From positions 186,001 to 250,000 of the forward strand of contig JAGZSF010000010.1 of the NCBI GenBank assembly GCA_018381235.1: 64,000 nucleotides of DNA. The letters run 5' to 3'. The notes beneath the pieces were generated by a model. The model had not been told where the DNA came from and ran no database searches. It saw nothing but the letters and a program-made list of their open reading frames with translations. A program made the translations under genes and the position numbers. How positions within the stretch are numbered: the first letter of the stretch is position 1; each line of letters begins with the position of its first letter. Positions 25,378-32,957 of this stretch are shown piece by piece. The DNA comes from Collinsella sp. Its GTDB lineage: Bacteria; Actinomycetota; Coriobacteriia; Coriobacteriales; Coriobacteriaceae.

Positions 25378-25860
25378 TTACGAGAAGAGCTTGCTCGTGT
25401 CCTCAACAGGCGTGCTCGGAACGCGCCTGATCTCCAACTCCACCCCCAATTCCTGCAGCTCTTTAAACGCAGCGACATCCTCGTCGTTAACTGCGACGGA
25501 GGTGGCGACTTGGCGCTTTCCTTCCGACATGTGCATGTTGCCGATGTTTACCTTCTTTATAGGCACACCGCCCTTGACGAGCGTAAGCACGTCTTCCGGT
25601 GTTTCGGCCACGATGAAGATCTTCTGGCGCGGGCTCGCCTTGCCAATGACGTCGATGGTCTTCTGCAGAGAGAAGAAACGCGTAGCGACGCCGGCGGGAG
25701 CGGCCATCTTCATGAGGTTCTGGCGCATGGTGTTGGTCGCCACGTCGTCGTTGGCGACGAGGATGAGGTTGGAGCCCAGAGTGGAGTTCCACTGGGTGGC
25801 AACCTGACCATGAACCAGTCGGTTATCGATGCGGGTAAGAAGAATGTTGGGTTCTGCCAT
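25378..25860 (-). CDS. agaV: PTS EIIB, mannose/N-acetylgalactosamine family
   Basis: Cytoplasmic phosphocarrier of 160 residues. The active site RIDNRLVHGQ is intact with phospho-His17, receiving phosphate from AgaF His9 and passing it to the imported sugar. The conserved GGVPIKKVNIGNMH appears in the middle. It is the functional counterpart of the orphan at 14890, which has Tyr at the same position. Confidence 0.93.
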   Translation of the reverse strand: MAEPNILLTRIDNRLVHGQVATQWNSTLGSNLILVANDDVATNTMRQNLMKMAAPAGVATRFFSLQKTIDVIGKASPRQKIFIVAETPEDVLTLVKGGVPIKKVNIGNMHMSEGKRQVATSVAVNDEDVAAFKELQELGVELEIRRVPSTPVEDTSKLFS

Positions 25861-25896
25861 GTTGATCAGCTTCCTTTCGTTATTTGCTGACGACAG

Positions 25897-26178
25897 TTAC
25901 TTGATCTCTTGAATCGCGTAACGCGAAACGTCTACGACGGCTCCGGATCGGACTTTGATCTGGACCTTTTCGCCTTCGATGCCTTTTACGGTTCCGTAGA
26001 TACCGCCGGCGAAAAGAACCTCCTGACCCGGCTTGAGCTCGGTGTGCAGCTCCTTGAAGTACTTCTGCTTCTTCTTCATGTTGATTTGCGACCAGATGGT
26101 GTAAATCAAACCCATGATGACAAGCAGGCCTAAAAGGGCGACCGAGGAGCTCAGGACGTTGGCTCCGAAATCGGCCAT
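25897..26178 (-). CDS. yajC: YajC-like single-span membrane protein in the PTS operon
   Basis: A 93-residue protein: one transmembrane helix (about 12-30), a basic segment KKKQKYFKELHTEL, then the small YajC barrel (PGQEVLFAGGIYGTVKGIEGEKVQIKV...GAVVDVSRYAI). YajC normally accompanies SecDF. Here it lies between agaF and agaV, with start and stop of agaF overlapping by one base, as recalled from streptococcal ugl/aga operons. It is therefore probably a PTS-specific paralogue, perhaps helping insert or stabilise EIIC/EIID, rather than the general Sec subunit. Confidence 0.88.
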   Translation of the reverse strand: MADFGANVLSSSVALLGLLVIMGLIYTIWSQINMKKKQKYFKELHTELKPGQEVLFAGGIYGTVKGIEGEKVQIKVRSGAVVDVSRYAIQEIK

Positions 26179-26621
26179 TAGATGCCGTCCTCGTCGCCGA
26201 AGATATCCTCTTCCTCGGCACCAGCGACAGAGGCGACCGTCTGGGCGGTGATGCCCGTCTGACCAACGGTCACGGCCTGCTCGCCAAGCTCGGCGAGCGT
26301 GGCGTTGCCGCGGAGGAACAGGAGCTCAATAACCATGGGGAGGTTGGTGCCGGTCAGAATCTCGACGTTGTCGACATCCTGGGCAATCATCATCGACTGA
26401 TTGAAGGGGGTACCACCGAGCAGGTCGGTAAAGACGAGCACGCCATCGCACTCCTCGCGCATAGCGGTAATGGCGGAGCGGAGATCCTCACCGTAGGAGG
26501 CAGCCTGGTCGCCCTCGAAAGGAACGACGGTAAAAGCGGGCTGGTCGCCAGCGACCATAGCGATAGCGCTTGCGAGGCCGGGTGCGAACTGTCCATGACC
26601 GGTAAGAATAAAGCCAACCAT
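26178..26621 (-). CDS. agaF: PTS EIIA, mannose/N-acetylgalactosamine family
   Basis: First phosphocarrier of the aga PTS, 147 residues. Phospho-His9 lies in ILTGHGQFA and accepts phosphate from HPr. VFTDLLGGTPFNQ is the second family motif. The C-terminus ends in an acidic tail (GAEEEDIFGDEDGI). It is the first gene of agaF-yajC-agaV-agaW-agaD. A GntR-type operator lies about 117 bases before its start. Confidence 0.92.
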   Translation of the reverse strand: MVGFILTGHGQFAPGLASAIAMVAGDQPAFTVVPFEGDQAASYGEDLRSAITAMREECDGVLVFTDLLGGTPFNQSMMIAQDVDNVEILTGTNLPMVIELLFLRGNATLAELGEQAVTVGQTGITAQTVASVAGAEEEDIFGDEDGI

Positions 26622-26737
26622 TCAAATTTCCCTTCCGAAGGTGTGTATGATCCGAGTTCGATGGTTTTCGGAAGCCAGCGGGCATTCGCCCTTAAAGCTT
26701 CTTGGAAAGCGTTCTAAGAAGACCAGTGGTCTCTCAA

Positions 26738-26751
26738 CTGGTAGTAACCAC
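26738..26751. promoter_or_regulatory. GntR/UTRA operator upstream of agaF
   Basis: CTGGTAGTAACCAC differs by one base from the agaS site at 22446. Confidence 0.7.
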
Positions 26752-26824
26752 GTGACGTGTTGTTGTCACTATATCACCACAGAAGAGGTCGCTTTCGTTG
26801 ATTCATACAGTAAAACGTTTTTGC

Positions 26825-26856
26825 ACCGCTCACGGCAAAAAATCGACCGTTTACCG
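26825..26856. promoter_or_regulatory. Paired ACCGYTYACCG motif (direct repeat, 21-bp pitch)
   Basis: ACCGCTCACGG at 26825-26835 and ACCGTTTACCG at 26846-26856; the 21-bp pitch is the same as at 3279/3300. Confidence 0.5.
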
Positions 26857-27044
26857 CTCGTTAACACTTCTACCTGCGGTTTTGAAATCGTTTCGAAATG
26901 ATTGAGCGTCAAATCGAGTCTCGCTCTGCGTCTAAACAACGTAGGGTGGCTAAAAATAGCATGTAGAAAAATTGCAGGTCATTATGAAGATTTATGAATT
27001 GGTCTTTTTGACTTAATACCAGTTAGAACCAGCTTCGAGATTAT

Positions 27045-27074
27045 CGGTGAACGGTAGTTTTCGACCGTTCACCG
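27045..27074. promoter_or_regulatory. Inverted pair of ACCGTTCACCG motif
   Basis: CGGTGAACGGT at 27045-27055 and ACCGTTCACCG at 27064-27074 are perfect reverse complements, eight bases apart. The same pair occurs at 10773 and 10849. Confidence 0.6.
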
Positions 27075-27323
27075 GTTATTTGCAATCGTTTTCAGCCGTT
27101 TTCCCAGATGAATTGGGGAGACCCGATGAAGCACCTGCGCGATCACGGGAAGTTTTGGCATTTGCCCTCATCCCCCGCGCGCCAAACTCCGGCATCCAAA
27201 ATGAGCTAATAGCTCACGCTAATCGTTTTCAATCATCACTTACTCAGTATCCGTAATTATTTATCGTTTATCGTTAATTCTGATATGATACAAGTATCAT
27301 CCAAGACATTGGTTGGAGGAGCT

Positions 27324-27962
27324 ATGATCCGCTGGAACGTATCCAAATCGAATGAAGTCATCGACCGTGAACAGGCAATAGCCAAACTGAGGAAGCTCAC
27401 TCGCTACTGCAAATGGGGCACAATCTGCACCATCGTGGCGCTCGCTCTGGCACTCCTCGCAGTCATTGCAATCGAACTTCTATTCATATTGCCTAGCCTC
27501 TCCCAAGGGTTCTGTCTCCAATCCGTAGAGCATACGGCTGGCGAAGGGCCATTTCTCGCTCTCGTCGGCGCCAACGAACAGACCCCTCTTATGCTTGTCG
27601 CGCACGACGGTCATACTGCCATAGGGAGCGGCATGATGGCATGCCTCGCGCTTGCCATCGCGCTAAGCGCATACAGGTTTTTCTCCGCCATTGAAAAGGC
27701 GGGCAGGCCCTTTGACCTCGAATGCATCCGCATACTACGTCAAATAGGACATTTGTTCCTTATCGGCGGCGCCGCCGTGAAACTTTTTGGTGCCATAGTC
27801 ACAGGGCTGATACTCTCAGGATTTGGCGGTAGCTTTACGGATGCGCTTGGCGGCCAGCATCTCGACCTCTCCATGCTCTTTACAGGCCTGATTATTAGCC
27901 TGATTGCCAGCGTCTTCCAGTACGGGTGTATCCTGCAAAAACAAGATGACGAGTTGCTCTAG
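27324..27962 (+). CDS. DUF2975-type four-helix membrane protein
   Basis: A 212-residue membrane protein with four hydrophobic segments at about residues 32-58, 105-125, 145-170 and 180-200. The order and the pairing with a tiny Xre-type regulator ten bases downstream are characteristic of DUF2975 proteins. ATG 27324 follows GGAGGAGCT; an ATG 39 bases upstream has no RBS. Function unknown; the pair is thought to act as a membrane sensor with its own regulator, which I infer from context only. Confidence 0.8.
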   Translation: MIRWNVSKSNEVIDREQAIAKLRKLTRYCKWGTICTIVALALALLAVIAIELLFILPSLSQGFCLQSVEHTAGEGPFLALVGANEQTPLMLVAHDGHTAIGSGMMACLALAIALSAYRFFSAIEKAGRPFDLECIRILRQIGHLFLIGGAAVKLFGAIVTGLILSGFGGSFTDALGGQHLDLSMLFTGLIISLIASVFQYGCILQKQDDELL

Positions 27963-27971
27963 GGGGAATTC

Positions 27972-28211
27972 ATGATTATTCTGCGGCTTGACCGCATGCT
28001 CGCCGAACGCAAGATCTCATCCAAAGAGCTTGCGGAACGTGTGGGCATCTCCCAGGTCAATATGTCACGCATTAAGACGGGCAAGGTTTCTGCCATACGT
28101 TTTTCAACTCTTGACGCGATATGCCGGGCACTCGACTGCCAACCGGGCGATGTACTGGAATATATATCCGACGATGAAGCCGATAGCCTCTTTGGGCTTA
28201 AGGATGAATAG
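27972..28211 (+). CDS. Small Cro/CI (Xre) family HTH regulator
   Basis: A 79-residue HTH protein: MIILRLDRMLAERKISSKELAERVGISQVNMSRIKTGKVSAIRF covers the helix-turn-helix and CRALDCQPGDVLEYI is the usual ending of this YozG-like group. It follows the DUF2975 gene after ten bases and is surely co-transcribed. Confidence 0.9.
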   Translation: MIILRLDRMLAERKISSKELAERVGISQVNMSRIKTGKVSAIRFSTLDAICRALDCQPGDVLEYISDDEADSLFGLKDE

Positions 28212-28251
28212 CCATAATTAAGCCGCCAATCACGCCCTCAACGCAAATAGT

Positions 28252-28280
28252 CCGCTAGAACGTTGTCCGTTCTAGCGGGC
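28252..28280 (+). terminator. Terminator after the HTH gene
   Basis: Eleven-bp stem CCGCTAGAACG / CGTTCTAGCGG with a five-base loop and then CTTAAT. It may act in both directions, since 28324 is the end of a minus-strand gene. Confidence 0.6.
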
Positions 28281-28323
28281 TTAATCAGGTAGATCGGTTA
28301 ACGCGCAGTAGTGCAGGCAAACC

Positions 28324-29415
28324 TTACGCAAACAGGCCGTAGATGCTAATGTTGGCCTTGGCGTAGAGGCCGTTGGCGTACTCGGTCCACTTGGAGCTGG
28401 CACTCGAGGCCTGCGAGGAATACTGCTGATAGGCGGTGTAGTAAGCAGTCATGGCCTGCTTGTAGGTAGCGCTATCGGCAGTGAAGGCATCGTCAGCAAA
28501 GGCCTTAGCATAGGTGCTGTCGGCATCCTTCCAGGTGCCCTTCGAGCTATCCCACTCATCGCCGGCAAGGTTGATGATGTAGTCGGCGTAATCCTTGCTC
28601 GCGGTCTCCTCGTTGCCGTCGGCGGGCTCAGTCGGAGCGGTCGGCATGCTTGCGGAGGTGTCACCAACCTTCTTCTTGTAGAGCTTCTGCAGCGTCGCGG
28701 ACTGGCGGACGATCTGCTTGGCCTGGTCCTTGGACACGCCATACTGCGTAGCCATGGTCTTGTAGTCGGAGGTGCCGATGGAATCCTCGGCGTACTGCTT
28801 CATCTCCTTGGAAGAAACGGTAATGCCCTCGTCCTCGGCAGCGTCCAGCAGAATCTGGTTGCGCACGTAGGACAGGATAACGTCGGCAGACGGAGCGGTG
28901 TAGTTGCCGTCGTCATCCTTGACGGTGTCGAGGCTGTACTGGCTCTCGATGGCCTCGCGTGCAGTGATGTCGCTCTTCTTGCCGTTGTAGCTGTAGCTTG
29001 CCACGGTCGAATCGAGCTGGTCCTCGGTGAGGGTCGCCGAGCCAACGCCCTTGCCGCCAAAGCCACCGTTGCCGATAAAGAAACCAATAATGGCAGCGAT
29101 CACGACGGCGACCACGAAGGCGGCAATCATCGTCTTCTTGTGCTTGGAAGCGTGGTCGTCCTCGTCGGAGTCGGCGCCCTCGTCCTCGTCCTGCTCCTCG
29201 GGCATCAGATTCTCGTCGGCAGCGTCCGCGGCGATCTTTGCCTCCAAGCGGGCGTCCTCTTCCTCGGCAGTCGTACCGGCGGCAATGTGCTCGGCAGACG
29301 TACCGGCGACCAGGTCGATCTTCTCTTCCTCGTCACCGTCGGGGCCCTCGCCGCGCTCGATGATCTGGATGCCGTCGATCTCGTCCTTCTCGTCCTTCTT
29401 TTGAATCAGACCCAT
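28324..29415 (-). CDS. Membrane-anchored SurA-N-like protein
   Basis: A 363-residue protein with a very acidic cytoplasmic N-terminus (about 1-90), one membrane helix at about 95-117 (TMIAAFVVAVVIAAIIGFFIGN) and an extracytoplasmic part. The latter (about 130-260: LTEDQLDSTVASYSYNG, ITAREAIESQYSLD, SADVILSYVRNQILLDAAEDEGITVSSKEM) looks like the chaperone domain of SurA/PrsA-type peptidyl-prolyl isomerases, but no parvulin domain follows. It probably helps exported proteins fold. Start at 29415 follows AGGAG. Confidence 0.75.
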   Translation of the reverse strand: MGLIQKKDEKDEIDGIQIIERGEGPDGDEEEKIDLVAGTSAEHIAAGTTAEEEDARLEAKIAADAADENLMPEEQDEDEGADSDEDDHASKHKKTMIAAFVVAVVIAAIIGFFIGNGGFGGKGVGSATLTEDQLDSTVASYSYNGKKSDITAREAIESQYSLDTVKDDDGNYTAPSADVILSYVRNQILLDAAEDEGITVSSKEMKQYAEDSIGTSDYKTMATQYGVSKDQAKQIVRQSATLQKLYKKKVGDTSASMPTAPTEPADGNEETASKDYADYIINLAGDEWDSSKGTWKDADSTYAKAFADDAFTADSATYKQAMTAYYTAYQQYSSQASSASSKWTEYANGLYAKANISIYGLFA

Positions 29416-29454
29416 AGTCAGTTACTCCTTGATGGGAAACAAAGTCCCCAATAG

Positions 29455-29490
29455 AATACGCCCGACGGAGCGCCGGGCGTATTGATTCTT
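29455..29490 (-). terminator. Terminator after isocitrate dehydrogenase
   Basis: AATACGCCCG ... GGGCGTATT hairpin followed on the minus strand by CTATTGG. It lies 53 bases past the stop. Confidence 0.65.
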
Positions 29491-29542
29491 AGGTTAAACG
29501 CAAACACTTAAGTACTATTTAGGCGTTTGCGGGCCATTTGCT

Positions 29543-30628
29543 TTAGGCCAGATGTGCGATAACGGCATCGGCGAAGGCCTGCGTGCCCACGGCGCCCTCG
29601 ACGGAGCCGGTCTGGGCGCGACGCACGTCACCGGTAACCTGCTTACCCTCGTCGAGCGTGGCAGAGACGGCGGCGCGAATGCGCCTGGCCGCGTCGTTCT
29701 CGCCCAGGTGGTCGAGCATCATCGCAGCGGAGAGAATCTCGGCCGTGGGGTTGGCGATATCCTGGCCGGCGATATCGGGTGCGGAGCCGTGCGTGGCCTC
29801 GAAGATGGCGCAGTCGGCACCAATGTTGGAGCCGGGGGCCATACCCAGGCCGCCCACCAGGCCGGCGCACAGGTCGCTGACGATGTCGCCGTACAGGTTG
29901 GGCAGCACCAGGACATCGAAGTCGTTGGGGTTCTGGACCAGGCCCATGCAGGTGGCGTCGACGATCTTGTCGTTGAACTCGATATCGGGATAGTTCGCGG
30001 CCACCTCGCGCGCAACGCGCAGGAACAGGCCGTCGGTCGCCTTCATGATGTTGGCCTTGTGCACGGCCGTCACCTTTTTGCGGCCGCAGCGGCGGGCGTA
30101 CTCAAAGGCGTACTCCACAATGCGGCGGCTCTTGGCGATGGAGATCGGCTTAATCGAGATCGCGGAATCGGCGGCGAAGGTCTTTTGGCCCGAACGCTCG
30201 ACGAGCTGCGAGAGCTCCTCGACCTCGGCAGTGCCTTCGTCGAACTCGATGCCGGCGTAGAGGTCCTCGGTGTTCTCACGCACGATAACCAGGTCCACGT
30301 CGCGAAAGCGCGAGCCGTCGCCCGGCTGCGACAGGCAGGGGCGCACGCAGGCGTACAGGTCAAAGTGCTTGCGCAGGGCGACGTTAACGCTGCGGAAGCC
30401 CGTGCCGACCGGCGTGGTGATGGGGCCCTTGATGGCAACCTTGGTCTGCTCGACCGCATCGAGGACGTGCTGGGGCAGCGGCGTGCCAAACTCGTCCATG
30501 ACGCCGGCGCCGGCCTCCTGGACGTTCCAGTTGATCTGGACACCGGTGGCCTCGACCACGCGGCGCATGGCCTGCGTAATCTCGGGACCGATACCGTCAC
30601 CGGGAATCAGGACTACATCGTGCGCCAT
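29543..30628 (-). CDS. NAD-dependent isocitrate dehydrogenase family protein
   Basis: A 361-residue decarboxylating dehydrogenase of the isocitrate/isopropylmalate family. It has IPGDGIGPEI at the start, substrate Arg residues near 95-130 (RPCLSQPGDGSRFRDVDLVIVRENTEDLYAGIE), the catalytic Lys in TAVHKANIMK and NLYGDIVSDL with metal-binding Asp residues. The ENTEDLYAG motif favours isocitrate over isopropylmalate, which would have RELTGGIYFG. It is the last gene of a four-gene operon with a HEAT-type protein, a small membrane protein and a beta-hydroxyacid dehydrogenase. Confidence 0.88.
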   Translation of the reverse strand: MAHDVVLIPGDGIGPEITQAMRRVVEATGVQINWNVQEAGAGVMDEFGTPLPQHVLDAVEQTKVAIKGPITTPVGTGFRSVNVALRKHFDLYACVRPCLSQPGDGSRFRDVDLVIVRENTEDLYAGIEFDEGTAEVEELSQLVERSGQKTFAADSAISIKPISIAKSRRIVEYAFEYARRCGRKKVTAVHKANIMKATDGLFLRVAREVAANYPDIEFNDKIVDATCMGLVQNPNDFDVLVLPNLYGDIVSDLCAGLVGGLGMAPGSNIGADCAIFEATHGSAPDIAGQDIANPTAEILSAAMMLDHLGENDAARRIRAAVSATLDEGKQVTGDVRRAQTGSVEGAVGTQAFADAVIAHLA

Positions 30629-30634
30629 AATCTG

Positions 30635-31333
30635 TTACTCCTCGTCTTCGGCGTCGTCAGATTTTTTAACGCTAGCACGCTTCTTCTTTTTGGAGAGATC
30701 CAGGCCAAAACGTTTAACAAGCATTTCGCAAATCTCGCTCGAACGGGCCTTGAGATAGCTGCCCTTACCGTTCTCGGCATCGAACTTAAGGCGCAGCGCA
30801 AGCTTCTCGGCAACCTCGGCGTCGATCTCGCCCTGACAAAACTCGTACAGACAACCGAGCATGTCGCGATACTCAAGGTCGCCGTGGTAGCACTGGATGG
30901 CCTCGTCCAGGATGGGCCAAGCCTCGCGCGAACGCTCGACACTCGTGGCGCCCCATACGCACAGCAGGCGGAAGGCGGCGTAGCGCAGCGTGGAGGAAAT
31001 CTCGTCGAACAGCGCGGTCTCGGCGCCCTCAAAGGCGTCGCCCATCTGCTCGGGGCAGGTGGTGGCGAGCGCCGTCAGGGCATCGAGGGCCTCCCAGCGG
31101 GTCTGAGCCTCGGGGCGGTCGAGCGCCTCGATCAGCGCGGGCACGCAGGGCACGACGCGCTGCGGATCGCGCTCGGCCAGCAGGTGCAGCACGCGGGCGG
31201 CAAACTGGCGGATGCGGCGCGTGGGGCAGCCGAGCTCCTGGACCAGACGGTCGACGGCGTTCTCGTTCTCCTCTGCCAGCTGAAGCTGTGCCAGCTCCTC
31301 GTCGGTGAGCTGTTCGTCTTTGTTTTCTGCCAT
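30635..31333 (-). CDS. HEAT-repeat-like protein
   Basis: A 232-residue helical protein with repeats of HEAT/adaptin type (RIRQFAARVLHLLAERDPQRVVPCVPALIEALDRPEAQTRWEALDALTALA). The C-terminus is basic (LSKKKKRASVKK) and then acidic. It ends six bases before the isocitrate dehydrogenase start, so both are co-translated. It is likely a scaffold; the partner is unknown. Confidence 0.75.
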   Translation of the reverse strand: MAENKDEQLTDEELAQLQLAEENENAVDRLVQELGCPTRRIRQFAARVLHLLAERDPQRVVPCVPALIEALDRPEAQTRWEALDALTALATTCPEQMGDAFEGAETALFDEISSTLRYAAFRLLCVWGATSVERSREAWPILDEAIQCYHGDLEYRDMLGCLYEFCQGEIDAEVAEKLALRLKFDAENGKGSYLKARSSEICEMLVKRFGLDLSKKKKRASVKKSDDAEDEE

Positions 31334-31345
31334 AGTTACCTCTTC

Positions 31346-31774
31346 TTATTTCTTAGCGTGCTTGCCAGCACCCTTGCTGTCATCGGTGACCGAGATGAGC
31401 TGTCGGTCGGCTGCACCATTGCGACGCGCACGGCGACGCTCCTCGGCGTCGCCCGCATCGGCGGCGGCGCGATGGGCCTTGTTGACGTTAAAAACCTCGT
31501 CATGCTTGCGCCACGGGCCAACGGACTCGCCAAAGCTCATCTTAAGGCCGGCGATAAAGCCGCCGAGCCAGCCGATCGGCGCAAACTGCACCAGCGGGAA
31601 CAGCGAGAACACCCAGGTCAGCAGGACGACTGCCGCCGCTCCTGCAAAATTGGCAATCCAGTAGTCGCGCTTGGTGATGACGCGCTTTTCGCACGCCCAC
31701 TGGCCGCACAAAAAGCCGATGTAGATCGCAAAGAGAAAGAGCACCAGCGCAAGCACCACGAACGTCCAGCTCAT
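31346..31774 (-). CDS. Small membrane protein, unknown
   Basis: A 142-residue protein with two or three hydrophobic segments (about 3-23, 41-59 and 67-80) and an Arg-rich cytoplasmic tail (AEERRRARRN). ATG 31774 lies five bases after the dehydrogenase stop and 12 bases before the HEAT-type gene, so it belongs to that operon. No family recognised. Confidence 0.65.
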   Translation of the reverse strand: MSWTFVVLALVLFLFAIYIGFLCGQWACEKRVITKRDYWIANFAGAAAVVLLTWVFSLFPLVQFAPIGWLGGFIAGLKMSFGESVGPWRKHDEVFNVNKAHRAAADAGDAEERRRARRNGAADRQLISVTDDSKGAGKHAKK

Positions 31775-31779
31775 GGGCG

Positions 31780-32859
31780 CTACTCCCCGTGATGGTGGCC
31801 GCAGCAGCACTCGTGGCCGTCATCATGGCCGTGGCCGCCGCAGCACTCGTGGTCCTCACCGTGGTGGTGGCCACAACCGCACTCGTGATCGTCGCCATGC
31901 TCGCCGCAACCGCAGCCTTCCTCGTGAGCGCCATGCTCCTCGGGACGATACTGCGACCAGTCCAGACCGGCGGCGATGGCGTCGGCCTCCTCCTTGTAGA
32001 GGACCGTGATGGCCTGGGTGCCCAGCTTGGCGCCACCAATGGCGTCGAGCATGTCATAGAGCGTAAAGGCGACGTCGGCGCCGGGCAGCGCGAGCTCGCG
32101 ATCATCGGCGTAGGCGAGCGCCAGACGCAGGTCCTTAATGAAGTGCTCGACCATAAAGCCGGGCTTGTAGTCGCCGTCGAGCGCCTTGGGCGCCAGGCTC
32201 TCCATGGCGCCGGACTTGCCGGTACCGCCCAGGATCATCTGTCGAGTCTTCTCCAGATCAAGGCCGCTCAGCTCGGCAAATGCCATGGCGTCTGCCATGC
32301 CGACCATGCAGGCGCCCAGCGACACCTGGTTGGCGAGCTTGGCAGCCTGGCCCTTGCCGGCGCCATCGAAACAGCAAATGTTGGCCGCAAAGGTGGAAAG
32401 GATATCGCGAACCGGAGCGATATCGTTCTCGGTAGCGCCCACGATAGCCGTAAGCGTGCCGGCGATAGCGCCCGAATCTCCGCCGGTGACGGGGCAGTCA
32501 AACGCCATGCGCCCAGAAACCTGGGCGGCCTCGGCAATGTCACGGGCGAGCTCGGGCGAGCTCGTGGTGAGGTCGATCAAAACCGCGCCCGGCTTGGTGC
32601 ACGCGAGCAGGCCGTCGCCCGCCAGGTAGAGCTCCTCGACCTCGGAGGGATAGCCCACCATGGTAAAGACGACATCGGCGTTAGCCACGGCATCGGCCGG
32701 CGTATCGGCCCAGACGGCACCACGCTCGATAAGCGTGGCAGCCTTGGACTTGGTGCGGTTGTTGACCGTGACGGGATAGCCGGCGTCCAGGATGTGGCCG
32801 GCGATGGGGGCACCCATGATTCCGGTGCCGATAAATGCGACAGAGAGCTTGTTTGCCAT
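31780..32859 (-). CDS. Beta-hydroxyacid dehydrogenase family protein with a His/Cys-rich tail
   Basis: NAD(P)-dependent dehydrogenase of the 3-hydroxyisobutyrate/tartronate-semialdehyde reductase family. It has the Rossmann motif FIGTGIMGAPIAGHIL at the start, the substrate loop DCPVTGGDSGAIAGTL near residue 120 and the catalytic Lys in GKGQAAKLANQ near residue 170. The enzyme is complete by about residue 300. The last ~53 residues are unusual: roughly 14 His and 9 Cys among Gly, Asp and Glu (CGCGEHG, CGCGHHHG, HECCGGHGH, ECCCGHHH). This looks like a metal-binding or metal-storage tail. The start follows AAAGG. It heads the operon ending in isocitrate dehydrogenase. Confidence 0.9.
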   Translation of the reverse strand: MANKLSVAFIGTGIMGAPIAGHILDAGYPVTVNNRTKSKAATLIERGAVWADTPADAVANADVVFTMVGYPSEVEELYLAGDGLLACTKPGAVLIDLTTSSPELARDIAEAAQVSGRMAFDCPVTGGDSGAIAGTLTAIVGATENDIAPVRDILSTFAANICCFDGAGKGQAAKLANQVSLGACMVGMADAMAFAELSGLDLEKTRQMILGGTGKSGAMESLAPKALDGDYKPGFMVEHFIKDLRLALAYADDRELALPGADVAFTLYDMLDAIGGAKLGTQAITVLYKEEADAIAAGLDWSQYRPEEHGAHEEGCGCGEHGDDHECGCGHHHGEDHECCGGHGHDDGHECCCGHHHGE

Positions 32860-32957
32860 GAAACCTTTCCTTTTGGGTTGGGTGTTGTTACCAGGTTGAA
32901 TACTCGGTGCCAGCGTTTGGGCTGTGAGTCGAGGGCGATTACGGGCGCAGCGCTTGC

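Larger units (their letters stand above)
26622..27323. promoter_or_regulatory. Control region upstream of agaF, about 700 bases
   Basis: AT-rich and without a convincing gene. It holds the GntR-type operator (26738-26751) and a partial palindrome AGACCAGTGGTCT (26720-26732). Four ACCGYTYACCG motifs follow: 26825 and 26846 as direct repeats, then 27045 and 27064 as an inverted pair. A weaker GntR-like site lies near 27018. Confidence 0.6.

Noticed and set aside
26641..26901. Plus-strand frame of 86 codons upstream of agaF
   Set aside because: Runs through the GntR operator and the repeated motif, has no RBS and reads as spacer sequence rich in Ser, Cys and Lys.
29552..31792. A 746-codon open frame on the plus strand
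   Set aside because: Antisense to isocitrate dehydrogenase, the HEAT-type protein and the small membrane protein, all of which are well supported. No RBS and no recognisable domain.
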